Positions 11,967 to 24,000 of a stretch of DNA of 64,000 nt are shown one piece after another. Every line of letters begins with the position of its first letter. Position 1 is the first letter of the stretch. The DNA is from Aulostomus chinensis (lineage: Eukaryota > Chordata > Actinopteri > Syngnathiformes > Aulostomidae): NCBI GenBank assembly GCA_037954235.1, contig JBBMOA010000007.1:25125457-25189456 (forward strand), in the 5' to 3' direction. The position numbers and the translations under genes are program-made. The notes under the pieces were generated by a model. The model worked only from the letters and a program-made list of their open reading frames with translations. It was not told where the DNA came from and ran no database searches.

Positions 11967-13673
11967 TGTGTGTGTGTTTTTGTGTGTGTGTGTGTGCGCG
12001 CGCTCCAGACACAGAGTGCTAAGAATTTCCTCTGGTATTGATCATATTGGCTCTTTGAACTGGGACCTGGTTATCTGTCTGGCCATTGCCTGGGTCATCT
12101 GCTACTTTTGCATCTGGAAGGGAGTCAAGTCCACTGGCAAGGTGAAGTTCACTTACTCATTTTCATCAATGAAACAGAGCCAATCATTATATTGATCACT
12201 TATTTTAAAAACCTTTACAGCTGCTTTGTTCTGGTTTTATCTTCCCATTTATCCATATTGAAATAAAGTGAAATAATTAAACATTTGCACATACAGAACC
12301 TCAGGTTTATCAACTAAGAATCCAAACGACTAAATATTTTGACACCCACATATCTCTGAAAGCATATTAACTGTTTCTCTGCAGGTGGTCTACTTTACAG
12401 CCACCTTCCCCTATGCTATGTTACTGATCCTGCTGATTAGAGGGGTCACACTGCCAGGAGCCTCCAGGGGGATCCACTTCTACCTCTACCCAGACCTGGG
12501 ACGACTTTCTGACCCACAGGTAGGTTAGAAACACATTTGCTCTTGGACGTTTACACTGGACAGCTGCTTTCATGCAACTAGCCGCTTATCTGGACATTTC
12601 CCTGAGGAGCTGTATGCAAATAGGAAAGTGTGCAAATAGGTTGGACTGGACATTAAACAGACTGCCAGCTCCCTTGTACTGTAGATGTACGTGTATTTAT
12701 ATAACTGAGACCACCCCGTGATGTGGAGAACACTGCTGGGGAAGGCTGTGCTGATAACCCCTGACCTCATTATCAGACAGGTCCAGTAAGTCCAGGTTTT
12801 TAACATAGCTTACATCACCATAATATTATTTCTTTGTATTTAGATTCAAACAATCCTGTTGCTTTGAAGTACCTTTTCCCTCTCTCTCTCTCTCTCTGTC
12901 TGTCCTGTTTCATTTCTCTCCTAAGGTGTGGATGGACGCTGGAACTCAGATCTTCTTCTCCTACGCCATCTGCCTGGGCTGCCTCACAGCACTCGGAAGT
13001 TACAACAAATATAACAACAACTGCTATAAGTGAGGATCTGAGTAACGTAGTATCTTGGTCTAGACAATGTTTGGTACAAGTCACTCAGATAGAGCTCATG
13101 TATCCACTTTTACCTGCTCTGTCTAGGGATTGCCTGTCCCTCTGCTTCCTGAATAGTGGCACCAGCTTCATTGCAGGCTTCGCCATTTTCTCCATCCTGG
13201 GCTTCATGTCGTATGAGCAGGACGTACCTATCTCTGAAGTGGCTGAATCTGGTTAGTAGTTATTTTACTATATACAAAAATAAAATTGTACACACTGGTG
13301 TTCTGTTTTTGTAAAGGAACAATATGAATAGACAAAATGCATGCCAGTTACATGCCACTGGTGGTGTTAGAACCATCCGTGGAGATGGAGGGATGCATAG
13401 CAGCAGGTTGAATGTCTAAAATCCACCGGTCTATTCTTATCTTTTGCCACAGAAATGTTAAATAAACCCAATGTTTAGTGAGATGTCAACATGCTAAATT
13501 TCACATCTAATCCCAAAATGGTTCACTTGATGGTGAACTCTGTCAAATCCAGGTCCCGGTTTGGCCTTCATTGCCTATCCTCGTGCTGTTTCCATGATGC
13601 CTTTCTCCCCTCTGTGGGCCTGCTGTTTCTTCATCATGATTGTGTTTCTGGGACTGGACAGTCAAGTGAGATC

Positions 13674-13746
<73 letters not shown>

Positions 13747-14910
13747 AAAAACACACTTTTGGAGCACATTTTAACAGATTTAAAGATCCACTGTGTAGAA
13801 TTAAGTTAGATAAGTAATATTGGTAGGATCAAAATGGAACATTGGTAACTATTTTAAATATGATTGCACTGAATCAGTCAATAAGCTGTGATGTAAAATG
13901 TAGACACGCCAATTGTCTTTCCCTGCCTGCTCACAAACAACTGGCCTGGTGCTAAAACACTGCAGCTACACCTTATTTTTACACATTCTACTTTGCTTCA
14001 GGTTGCATAGCACAATTATGCGAGCTGGCTGCAAGCCACCACACAGTAAAGGAGTGCTCAGTAAAACAAGACATATTTACCAACTAGGAGGGGCACAGTG
14101 GTGCAGTGGTCAGCACTGTCGCCTCACAGCAAGAAGGCTCTGGGTTCAAGCCTTGGCTGGAGCAGGGGTCTTCCTGTGTAGAGTTTGCATGTTCTCCCTG
14201 TGCCTGCGTGGGTTCTCTCTGGGACTCCAGCTTCCTCCCACAGTCCAAAGACACCAAGAGGGGACGAGGCTGATTGACACTCTAAATTGACCGTAGGTGT
14301 GACTGTGAGTGTGAATGGTTGTCTGTCTCTATGTGTTGGCCCTGAGATGGACTGGCGTCCTGTCCAGGGTGAACCCTGCCTCTCGCCCAAAGGCAGTTGG
14401 GATAGGCTCCACCCCCCATGACCTTTAACAGGATAAGTGGTTGAAAAAGGATGGATGGATGGATGGATATTTACCAACCAAAGCCTCTCTCATAGAGACT
14501 TTGACTCATTTCTATTCGAGGTGGCCTCTGCAGGCTCCCGTAGGATCGGGTAGATGGTTAAGGATCTGGTGAGGAGAGAAGTTGCAATCTGTAACTTAAC
14601 CATTATGTGTCAAGATCTTACATACAAGAATTTTATGCTCATTCATGCAGAATGATTAGAAACTTGCTTGATACAGTAGGATTTTAAATTGATCAGAAAA
14701 GCTCTACACGTACATTAAGTCATCTTGTTTCTCTCTGCCTTAGTTTGTGTGTGTAGAAAGCCTGGTGACAGCCATGGTCGACATGTATCCCTCCACCTTC
14801 CGACGTAAAAACCGCAGAGAACTCTTCATCCTGGCAGTTGCTGTTGTTTCCTTCCTTGTGGGGCTGATCATGCTGACAGAGGTTAGTCATGAAGTGATGT
14901 CTCTTGATGA

Positions 14911-14986
<76 letters not shown>

Positions 14987-16777
14987 AAGTAATTTTTGGA
15001 ATTTTTTTTTAACCATAAAAACACTCAGATAACACAATATGCTAAAAAACAAAAAGGAGATAATAACAATAATCTGTTATTGAACTGTCATAATTCCCAG
15101 TATTGAAATAATCCCCTATAATACAAAGGATAATAAATTGTGGCTCGGTTGCCATGGCAGCCAGTTGAAGGCTTTTATTGTTTCAAGCATCAGTGAAGAC
15201 AGACTTGCTTTTAGCCTTGATGTCAATCCATGTATTTATCTACTGTTCCTCAAAAAGGTCTGTAAATTACGCTGTTTCTCAGTTTGTCCCATTGTTTGAC
15301 AGCATGATGGTTATTTTTTTTTTGACTGTGAGCAGTTATGATCCAATTTCTGTTCCCACAGGGGGGGATGTACGTCTTCCAGCTTTTTGACTATTATGCA
15401 GCCAGTGGGATGTGCCTTCTCTTTGTGGCTATTTTTGAGACTGTTTGCATCGCTTGGATTTATGGTGAGTGTGTTAGCGAGGCTGTTCAGGGATGCATGA
15501 GGGGGGTGTTTATGAGACAAAGGCTTCATTATTACTTGGCACTATTTATCCTGTGCACTGCTTCCCACCGGTTTGTAGAACACTGAGAGATTGAAAAGCA
15601 CAAGAGCAAATCAGGGATTGTTTTTTTTTTAAATATGTATATATTTAGGTGTGAATAAATAGAATTTTAAAGAATTGACGAGATCCCATAAAACCTAATA
15701 AAATAAACAATTCTCTCTTGTTTTTCTGTCACTCTCTTTGATTACAGGTGCTGATCGTTTCTATGACAACATAGAGGACATGATTGGTTATCGCCCCAGC
15801 TCTATCATCAAATACTGCTGGCTGTTTTTCACCCCTGCAACATGTTTTGTAAGTTTCTTGATATCGCCTCACTTGACAGAAGAGCAGCCTCTGGTGGTCA
15901 ATGTTGCAGCTGCATTTCTCCGCTCATCGTCAACCCACGGTTTTATTCAAGGCAATGAAATAGAGATCTGACATTTCACTCCCTCTGTGTCTTATCAGGG
16001 AACCTTTGCCTTTGCCTTGATCAAGTACTCACCTCTGAAATACAACAATGAATATATATACCCGTGGTGGGGCAACGGGATCGGCTGGATCTTAGCTCTG
16101 TCTTCCATGTTGTGTATTCCTCTCTGGGCAACAATGAAACTCTATTACACCCCTGGAACACTTAGCGAGGTAAGGTACACCTAAGCCTGTTTGACAGTAT
16201 TCTGGAACTACTTCTACTAATAATATACTATGACAATGCCTGTAAAGTCATATAGAGTGGTGGAGGAGGAAGAATTCAGATTCTATATTTAAGAAAAACC
16301 GATTCCCCAGTGAAATTTTACAAATTATAATTCTTCCCATTTTTGAACAATTTTTGCTGTACTTATATAAACTGTCGGGTAGCTTCAGTAGAACAAAACT
16401 TCATATTTGATAAGCTCTTAAATCATTTAAATAAATGGATTGAATTGATTTTTAAAATTTTTTTTTTAAATGTATAGCGTAGACGTAGAAGATTGCACAA
16501 GAGGAAAAAAACTCAAGTACAATTAGTTCAAATGTGTACTTCAGCACAGTACCTGATTAACAATCTACCATCTTGCTAATGTATGATGTGTTTTTCATGG
16601 TCTCTCGCTCAGCGCCTGGCTCGTCTGACCACTCCATCCACTGAGTTACCAAAGACCAAACAAGAGCAAGAGAAACTGCTGGCCATCTTCTCTGCTGACA
16701 GTGACAACATCCATCAGAAAACACCCCCAACTAAAGACGGCTACTTCCCAGTCGATGAGAAAGAGTCTCATTGCTAG
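9667..16777 (+). CDS. slc6a13: Sodium- and chloride-dependent GABA/taurine transporter (GAT2 type), complete
   Basis: A plasma-membrane SLC6 transporter that couples Na+ and Cl- gradients to uptake of GABA, and in this subfamily also beta-alanine and taurine. Fourteen exons join in frame: 9667-9862, 10536-10670, 10811-10951, 11578-11659, 12009-12141, 12385-12519, 12926-13029, 13127-13251, 13553-13665, 14744-14881, 15362-15464, 15748-15848, 15999-16169, 16613-16777. The product is 613 aa (human about 602) with 12 expected membrane segments. The TM1 sodium/substrate motif GEIIGLGNVWRFPY (residues 45-58) has the Glu typical of GAT2/GAT3/BGT1 rather than the Tyr of GAT1. Extracellular loop 2 has two cysteines (SCNNTWNTDSC) and three N-glycosylation sites (NNT, NSS, NAT). 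The C-terminus ESHC matches SLC6A13. A close paralogue name (slc6a13-like, slc6a12) cannot be excluded because fish have several. The exon opens at 9662 after a CCCAG acceptor, so a 5' UTR exon lies upstream. Confidence 0.93.
11908..12000. repeat. (TG)n microsatellite touching the exon 5 acceptor of slc6a13
   Basis: About 90 bases of almost pure TG with a few interruptions and a CGCGCG end. It runs to within 8 bases of the CTCCAG acceptor that starts coding exon 5 at 12009, so it takes the place of the usual polypyrimidine tract. Confidence 0.95.
13674..13757. repeat. (AC)n microsatellite just after slc6a13 exon 9
   Basis: A near-pure AC array that starts 9 bases after the donor of coding exon 9 (exon ends at 13665), with a few AAAC interruptions. 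Confidence 0.95.
14085..14466 (+). mobile_element. tRNA-derived SINE with GGAT/GATG tail, in slc6a13 intron 9
   Basis: A 382-bp short interspersed element of a type common in teleosts. Its 5' part carries an RNA polymerase III A box (TGGTGCAGTGG, 14099-14109) and a near-perfect B box (GGTTCAAGCCT, 14143-14153) at tRNA-like spacing. The body has the familiar GTTTGCATGTTCTCCC-type block, and it ends in GGAT repeats. The 12 bases ATATTTACCAAC occur exactly before (14073-14084) and after (14467-14478) the element, a perfect target-site duplication. It is on the same strand as the host gene and away from the splice sites. The GATG-type tail is shared with Rex3/RTE LINEs, which may have supplied the reverse transcriptase. 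Confidence 0.85.
14918..14987. repeat. (GA)n microsatellite after slc6a13 exon 10
   Basis: About 70 bases of GA repeat with one AAGA interruption, starting 37 bases after the donor of coding exon 10 (exon ends at 14881). Confidence 0.95.
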
Positions 16778-17855
16778 AGACTGGATGGTTGGAATACTTG
16801 TAGGGGTCAAAGGTCACTCCTCGTCTTGGTCTCTTTGTCTAGCTCAGTCCCAACTCTCTCTGCAATACCTCAAAAAGATAAGGTGGCACAGATGCGGACT
16901 TTTATAGTTGCCTGATCTGCAGATGTGCTGCTGGAGCTTTCTCCTTTCAACAAACAGTACGACAGCATAATTTTTTTTTTTTTTAAAGAGAGTTGTTTAC
17001 CATTTCATTGCCATGTGTGCATATAAAATGTGGCTATTGTTGTTACACAGTGGCTGAGAATTTACATTGAACAGTATCTGCTTTCTGAGGAAGCATATTT
17101 CTTACATTCCAGTTACTTTAGTGATTCTAACTGCTGAGGATGGAGGACAGGAGGTGTTACATGAGTGCACATTAAAAGCTCACTTGAGTAAAAATCAGTG
17201 TGTGTTTAAATGCACATCTGTAATGTATACAGAGTAAAACCATATCGTGTATTGACTATATCAATCCAATCTGCTTTGTTTTTATTTGACGGTAGAGAAT
17301 TCTTATCTCAGGATGTGTATTTTTGTAATAAAACAGATTCTATTAAAGCATACTAAAAACCATTACAATGCTTAAGGATGTCATGATAATTTCATTTAAA
17401 TATGCATTTAGCAGGACTGACCATGAATCAATTACACTTTTGTTTTGTTCTTTTATCAGATTTACGTTTCTATGTTCAATGGTTCAATGTATTTTTTTTT
17501 TTTTTACTTCCTTTGCTTTCCTGAGCTTTGCAGAGTTGCAGGAATATGTCACACATTTTTTTTTTTACACTGTTCTGATCATTCACACCATGTTAATTTA
17601 GTGTCTTATCTCTTCATTTGAACTTCACAAGATTCATTACATTAAAGTGCCTGTGGGAGACAGTTGTGCTACATAGATAATATACACTAGCCGCACTATC
17701 ATGGTGAAACAGTTACAAGATCATCTGCCCTTCAGTTGTATTCTGCTAAATGTCATTAAATGTTTGAATTACTGTAAAATCACTGATGGCTGTTTTGGTG
17801 AACATCTACGTATGAAATGTTTAAATGCTAAAATTATTTTTTATGACTGAATAAA
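16778..17855 (+). terminator. slc6a13: slc6a13 3' UTR with poly(A) signals
   Basis: AT-rich sequence after the ESHC stop codon. AATAAA occurs at 17327-17332 (inside TTTTGTAATAAAACAG) and again at 17850-17855. The first would give a 3' UTR of about 570 bases. No coding signal was seen here. Confidence 0.5.
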
Positions 17856-18540
17856 AATACCCTCATTTAAAAAAAACACATTCATTTCGATTGAAATATA
17901 TCTATGTTCTCAGTTCATACACTTTTTCAGCTATCACATTCTTGAACATTTAAATTGCTTTATATATTTCACTGTATTATCAAATAAGAGTCTATCATCT
18001 GCATGTCTTGGTGCTGCAGAATGCTTCAATTATAAAGTATGTGCATATGATAGTGATAGTTAAAATACAGCATGTAGAATACAGGAGAATGAAACACCTT
18101 GTGTGTTTTGAGCAGTTCTGATGTCATTTGACCAACAGCTCGGTAGTCTGGCGAGCCTGCATACAGTAAGATTTGACAATATGACAAGAATTGATAATGG
18201 GTCATAATTTACATGTTCATCGAGTGTACAGTTAGTTGGCAGCTTTACAGCTACCACCGCCTCATGACAAGAGACCTCTGGGTGGAAACATGTCAGGCAG
18301 CAAAGACCTTCCCTTCCTTTGAGTGCGTGTTTATATGCATAGATAGTGCGTGACCCATGGATCCATAAGCCTATCATGAAGAAATCCGTAGTTTATATAT
18401 TCGTATTTGGACCGCTCCTACACTTGGATTTTAATTTTATTAGATATGACAAGAGAAATGAAACCTCAGGCCAAGTTTGGGCTTCGGTCAGTCCTGATTT
18501 AAAACGTCGCCTGTCTTGCTCATCATCATGATGGATCTGT
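17856..18540. other. Non-coding gap between slc6a13 and mon2
   Basis: AT-rich, with no conserved open frame, repeat or splice pattern that I recognise. Short open frames here have no family features. Confidence 0.6.
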
Positions 18541-19020
18541 ATCACCCTTATGTTCCAGTAGAGGTCGCTGCAGTCGTTACTTTGCACCAGTCACTGTTTA
18601 CGGAAGTCCCAGTGACGTGTCACTGACTGGCCACCGAAGCATTGTGGGAAGGAAAGCAGAGTTGACGGCCGCTGATGGCACACTGCTCAATCCAGCGAAT
18701 ATATTCGATAAGTAAGCAGCTGTAAGAAAGATAAATGTAAAGCAAGGATGCTACGTCGGGAAGCTAATGCCAGCGGGCGGTGAAGAGAAGGGCCATATGC
18801 CGGTGACAGAGCCGCTTTCCTGCGCACAGGCGCTCCAAACAGTGAAGTGGGATACTGTGTCAATGGACCGCGGCGTTTTTATTTTCCTTTGCAAGGGAGG
18901 TAATTAAAGGAGCGACGGATTATATTCCTGTCGTGGATGGGTGGGGGGGGTGCGACTACGCTCCCGCATTCTTTGTCGTTTTGAAGTTTCGTTAGATTTC
19001 TGTCGAAGACGCCGTCAAAG
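18541..19020 (+). promoter_or_regulatory. mon2: mon2 promoter and 5' UTR
   Basis: GC-richer sequence just before the mon2 start codon, without an obvious TATA box, as in a housekeeping promoter. GCATTGTGGG at 18639-18648 is the reverse complement of CCCACAATGC, which fits the core of the ZNF143/Staf element. TGACGT at 18613-18618 is a CRE half-site. CCAGTAGAGGTCGCTGCAG at about 18555-18573 is close to a CTCF core with one mismatch. These motifs are seen directly; promoter function is inferred from position. Confidence 0.5.
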
Positions 19021-20065
19021 ATGTCGACCAGCAGTCCCGAAGCGGTGAAGAAATTGCTGGAGAACATGCAGACGGACCTGCGGTCTCTGTCCATGGAGTG
19101 CAAGAAGAAATTCCCTCCTGTCAAAGAGGTCAGCCGGGTAGTTAGCTTAACTGAGCCGTTACCCTGGTATTCACCACCCGTACTGCCTGTACAATTGTGT
19201 TTGTTTGTTTTACTGGTACCAGTATAGATCTGGCATGTTTGTAAGAGCTGGTTCCCCCACCAACCACCCGGGCCTCTCCTCTGCCGGGGGATGTGTGGAC
19301 TCTGCGGGTTAATGAAAACTTGTTTCGGCCGCTGGGCCTTTGTGTGCCACGTCGTTCGGCTAAATTTGCCAATATGAAGTAATTATACTGCTGAGAATCT
19401 GCTAAAATGAACTCAGCCGACCTACAGAGTAATATACAGAAGAAGCACCACACAGCGCTCCTCATTCCTGACAGGTTCCTGTACATACATCTGTTCTGAT
19501 ACATTATCTTATTTTTTTGTGTTATATTAGCCCTGGATTTATTCTTGCAGACAGGAAACAAAACCTGATGGCTAATATGTTGCTTCTGATACCTTCTGTG
19601 TATTTTCTTGTCTTTGAAATCCTGAGTCCCTTTCAAGAAGTCACAAAAGGGTTTTGCATCCATCACTAAAATATTGTCACAATATCAAGGTATTATGATA
19701 TAAATATTGTGATATTTGATTTTGTCCATGTCTTCTAGCCTTAAATCCAGGTGCTAATATGTGTCATTTACCAAGGGATGTTCATGTTCAAAGGTATTTC
19801 CTGGGAAATGTTCACATTCTTCAGAAAAGATTTGTTCCCGCAGTTGCGTTTTTGTTTTTTGTTTTTTCTAGGCTGCGTGTTTCCTTCACTACAAGTTCGC
19901 CAGTATTGGCACAGCAATTTCCAGTGTTTGTTTTTCCATATTAAGTTACTGTTTGCAGCTCCTGACCGGCTTAGTGGTGTGGTAGCGTTGGCTTGCTAAC
20001 ATTCCTAATGACATCAAGGTTTGGTTTGTGAACAGAATTGTACAGTTGTGAAATGTATTGTTTAG

Positions 20066-20148
<83 letters not shown>

Positions 20149-21008
20149 GAAGACAAACCAGCTTTTATGACTCCACTTTGCCCCAAACAACACAGCCCTC
20201 TTTATTACAGCTTGTCCACAGTGCTGGGCTGCTTAAGTTTATTTACATCTGCAACGTATAGCATTTTTTCTTTTCAACCTTCATTCTATCTGATTCGCTC
20301 TGCATTTCCTTTGAATGCTGTTTTTTCTGACTTGTTAAAGAAGTGCTTAGCTTGAGTACAGCTTGTGTTAGCCAAAGTTATACAATTCAACTTACTTATG
20401 CCATAGCCTAGTTGCTGTAATTCCTTCTAATTCCCTGCTCTCTTGTTCCTTGTATAGGCAACACAGGTCATCCAGGCCATCAGATTCAATATTGCAGTGT
20501 ATTTGGGCTTTTGTAGCAGGTTGATGCATATCAGGCTAGGTCAGCTGAGTTTGTTTCCCTCATTTTTAACCTTGGATAAAGACATTACTTTGAGAAAGAG
20601 AACACGAGGACCTGTGCATGGGGGCTGGAGCCTATCCCTCTGTGATTGGTCTGTAGACTGATTTGATCCTGGAGGAGGTGTGGATCTGTTGCGGAACCAT
20701 GAAAAGCATCTGTTCTAGCAGGCTGCATGTTGGCCCTCCTCACCCGAGGGGTCATGAAGCATCTCCTTCAAATATTGATTTATCATCACCCATGTTTCTA
20801 GGTGTCTTACCAGCAGCCCCCCCCCCCCCCCCCCCCACAGGGATCACAAGACACTTTGATGTTTTTACCATAACCTGGTCTCACTTAAGCTGGCGTTGAC
20901 AGAATACTGATTGGAGCAACCTTTCCCAGTTTGAGCTGCCATTGTTATTTGCTGGCAACAAACAAGCTCAGTATTGTAGCTGTTATTTGATTTGAAATTG
21001 TGTTACTG

Positions 21009-21040
<32 letters not shown>

Positions 21041-24000
21041 GTCCTCGTTTCAGAATTCCCATTTACTTCATAGAAGGAGATTTGTTGTGGTTCAGTCAAT
21101 GTTTGTGGGAAAATGTGTAAAACATTGTCTATTTTTAAAAAAAAAGGGGTAAACCCTCTCCTCATTCCCAAGCCTGTCCTCATTTCCAGCTCCTCCTTCG
21201 TTTCCCAGTCCAGCTCCCACATTGACAGTGCAGCACAGCTTGTGGTTTCTCTGAGGAGCCGACAAGAGTCTCATTGATTTTTCTGTATCATAGCTTCACA
21301 CGCAGACTCTCACTTTTTAATTGCGTGGCGGTCAATGACACCCACCAGGGGCTGGATGTAGAGACGATGTACAACGCATATGCTGTGAATTTGTTATAAA
21401 AATGTGTGTACCTTGCACATACTTGAGACCACGCATGCACATGTTTTTTTTAGAGCAGTATACAACAATGAGGAAATAAGAAGACGAGATGGAATTTAAC
21501 AGTTAACGTCCTTTTCTGTTACCTTTATTTTTCTATTTCCACACACTCTTTTATTTCCTATTTACCACTCACAAACATTGTAAATAATCTCAGTTGTACG
21601 AGGTCTTTTCATTATTATTTTTCTGGTAATTATGGATGTTAAAAATAGCTGGAGCTGTGTAAGGGGAAGCTGCCTGGTGTTCTTGCCAATGCATCTATTT
21701 TTTTTTTTTCCATTCGGTATTTTTTTTATTTTCTTTAATTCTGTTCGTGATTCAGGAGGAGACAATCACATAAAACTCATTTTCTCTTCTCTCCGGTGAA
21801 CGTCTCAATTTCACATCGAGTGAAATTGCGCTTCTTCTTTGCTGTTGCTATTATGGCCATGTCTCATAATATGTGGTTCAAGCAGTGTTTTTGTATGCAA
21901 ATGACTGTGTAGCTCGTGGCTGTGGGTACAATTTCAAGATGATTGAGATTTATAAGAGCAGATTCAAATGCATAGCTTTCTAAATATGATGAAGCTAGTA
22001 CACATCTCTCCCCTTATGTACACATACACATTTATTTGGAAGTCTTGTGCATCAGGCCTGGGGGCTTTGCTGCTTCTTGTGCTCTGATTGCTTTTTCTGA
22101 GGTGAAAAGACACCAGGCGGCTAGCCCTCGGCTCTCTCCATTGATGAGTCAGGTGCTGTCAACTTCATGTGCTTCACCGTGAAGTAAGACTCCTTGTCTC
22201 GGGAAAAATGTTAGAATTAATGAAAGCATTATAAGCAACCTCTGTGTGGCTGGCTTAGCAAAGGTTTTGTAGGCTGCATACAAAACAACAAGTAACATGA
22301 AGTGAGGATTTGGCAAACTGACACTCTTTTCATTATAGGCTTTCAAGCCAGCTCCAAGAGACTGCTGATTTTAGAGACTCTCACATCAGATTTTCAACAA
22401 AGTCAATCTGTGTTGAGTTTCACGAGTGTTGCTTTTCAAATAAATGAGCTGGCACTCAGACGTGGGTCACTTCTGCTTTGAGGGTCTCCCAACAAAAAAA
22501 GGCTCTAGAGAAGAACTGAAAGTACTGACCGTTCCTGATACAGCCTGGTCCTGCTTGGACAGCAGAGGCTTCAGTGTCCCATTTACTGGTTGGAGACATC
22601 AAGTTTGCCCCAACTGTCAACAGTTCCTCTGAATTAACAATATATTATGAGATAAGTCCAGTAGTTGCTTGGATCACATTAGAAAACCCCTTTGAGTATT
22701 TAAGAAGATGATAACTTTAACAGAGGAAGTGACTGTTCACTGTTGAGTCGATGTATTATTCATTTTAGACCTTTTCATTTATGCAGGGAGTTGAGATGGT
22801 TAAAACAAATTGCAAACAATAATCAGTAAATTTATGGAGCTGACCGTGCTTGCGCTGACAAATCTTAATACGTCTGATTCCCGACGCTAACGACACATTT
22901 AAGTCCGTGCCAGTAGGATACCCAGTCTTTGACCTTGTTTTCGCTCCGTCTAGTTCAAGCGACAGAAATCTTTTGCTCGTTTGTAATATGAACGTGTCAA
23001 CAGAGAAAAAAGCTCACGGAATCTGGCTTTTGCAGATTCATTTCAGGTCTCGATCATATACAGAAGCCCAAATGATCTGAATGTTTTTGCAAACGTGACC
23101 ATCATCTAAAATGAACAGAGCAGATTTTCTTACTGTTGTGAGTCAGATGTTTTAAAAAGATGCAGCATCTTGATGATGGTCGGTCGGTTGCTGTTATTGT
23201 GTACTGGTGATAATCAGAGAGAAGAAGCATCGTGGTGGAAGGAGGCTCAGGCCAGTGGACAATGGCTGATGTCACCAATCTATTATAGTCATCAACACTC
23301 ATTGCCCCGGCTACAATAAATAAGGGCTCTGGCTGTCCCTTTTCTTCTCCACCTTAAAATGGAGCCATTGTTTTCTTCACCTCTAAAGATTCTTCAGAAA
23401 GACTTATTTCTTTTGTCTTGCTTGTGTCCTGCGCAAGTCCAAGCAGATGCAGACACAGGTATCATATTTAGGTCACTTTTATAAGAACACATAAACAAGC
23501 AGTCCAAAAAAACCCCCATCATATCTGGGTATGAAATCCTGCGGCGTAAATGCAGCTTTAGTGAGAAAACGCACCCAGACCCTTTGATGCAGCGCAATTT
23601 TAGATGAGGTGAAAAATATTTCGTTTGACAGCTGCAGCTCTAGTGATGCCGTTGAAACCGGAGTGTCCTCAACTCACTGGATATGTGGTTGGTGAGCACT
23701 TACAAAACTGTTATTTCTGGTGTTTGAAATGACACCGATTTGAATTATCACACAGTCTCAGCTTGAGCACCATTCTGAAAGACTGAAAGGAAAAGCAGCT
23801 GTCTGATAGCATCTGTGTGCTACACTGGCCACTGACATCATCAGTTCATTGGTATTTTCCTCCTTTTGACGGTGACTTCATAGTGCTGACAAGTGGAAGA
23901 GAGAAGCTCCAGAGAAAGCTGAAGCAGCACATTCTGTGAGGAAGTAGGAGGTGAAATGTGTTGGCATGCAGAAGGGAGACTTTTACATGTCACTGCAGAC

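Noticed and set aside
14124..14477. Open frames on both strands at 13913-14477
   Set aside because: They lie within the SINE and are repeat translations, not genes.
19142..19666. 174-aa minus-strand open frame in mon2 intron 1
   Set aside because: No recognisable domain, low-complexity composition and no splice partners; it overlaps the splice region after mon2 exon 1.
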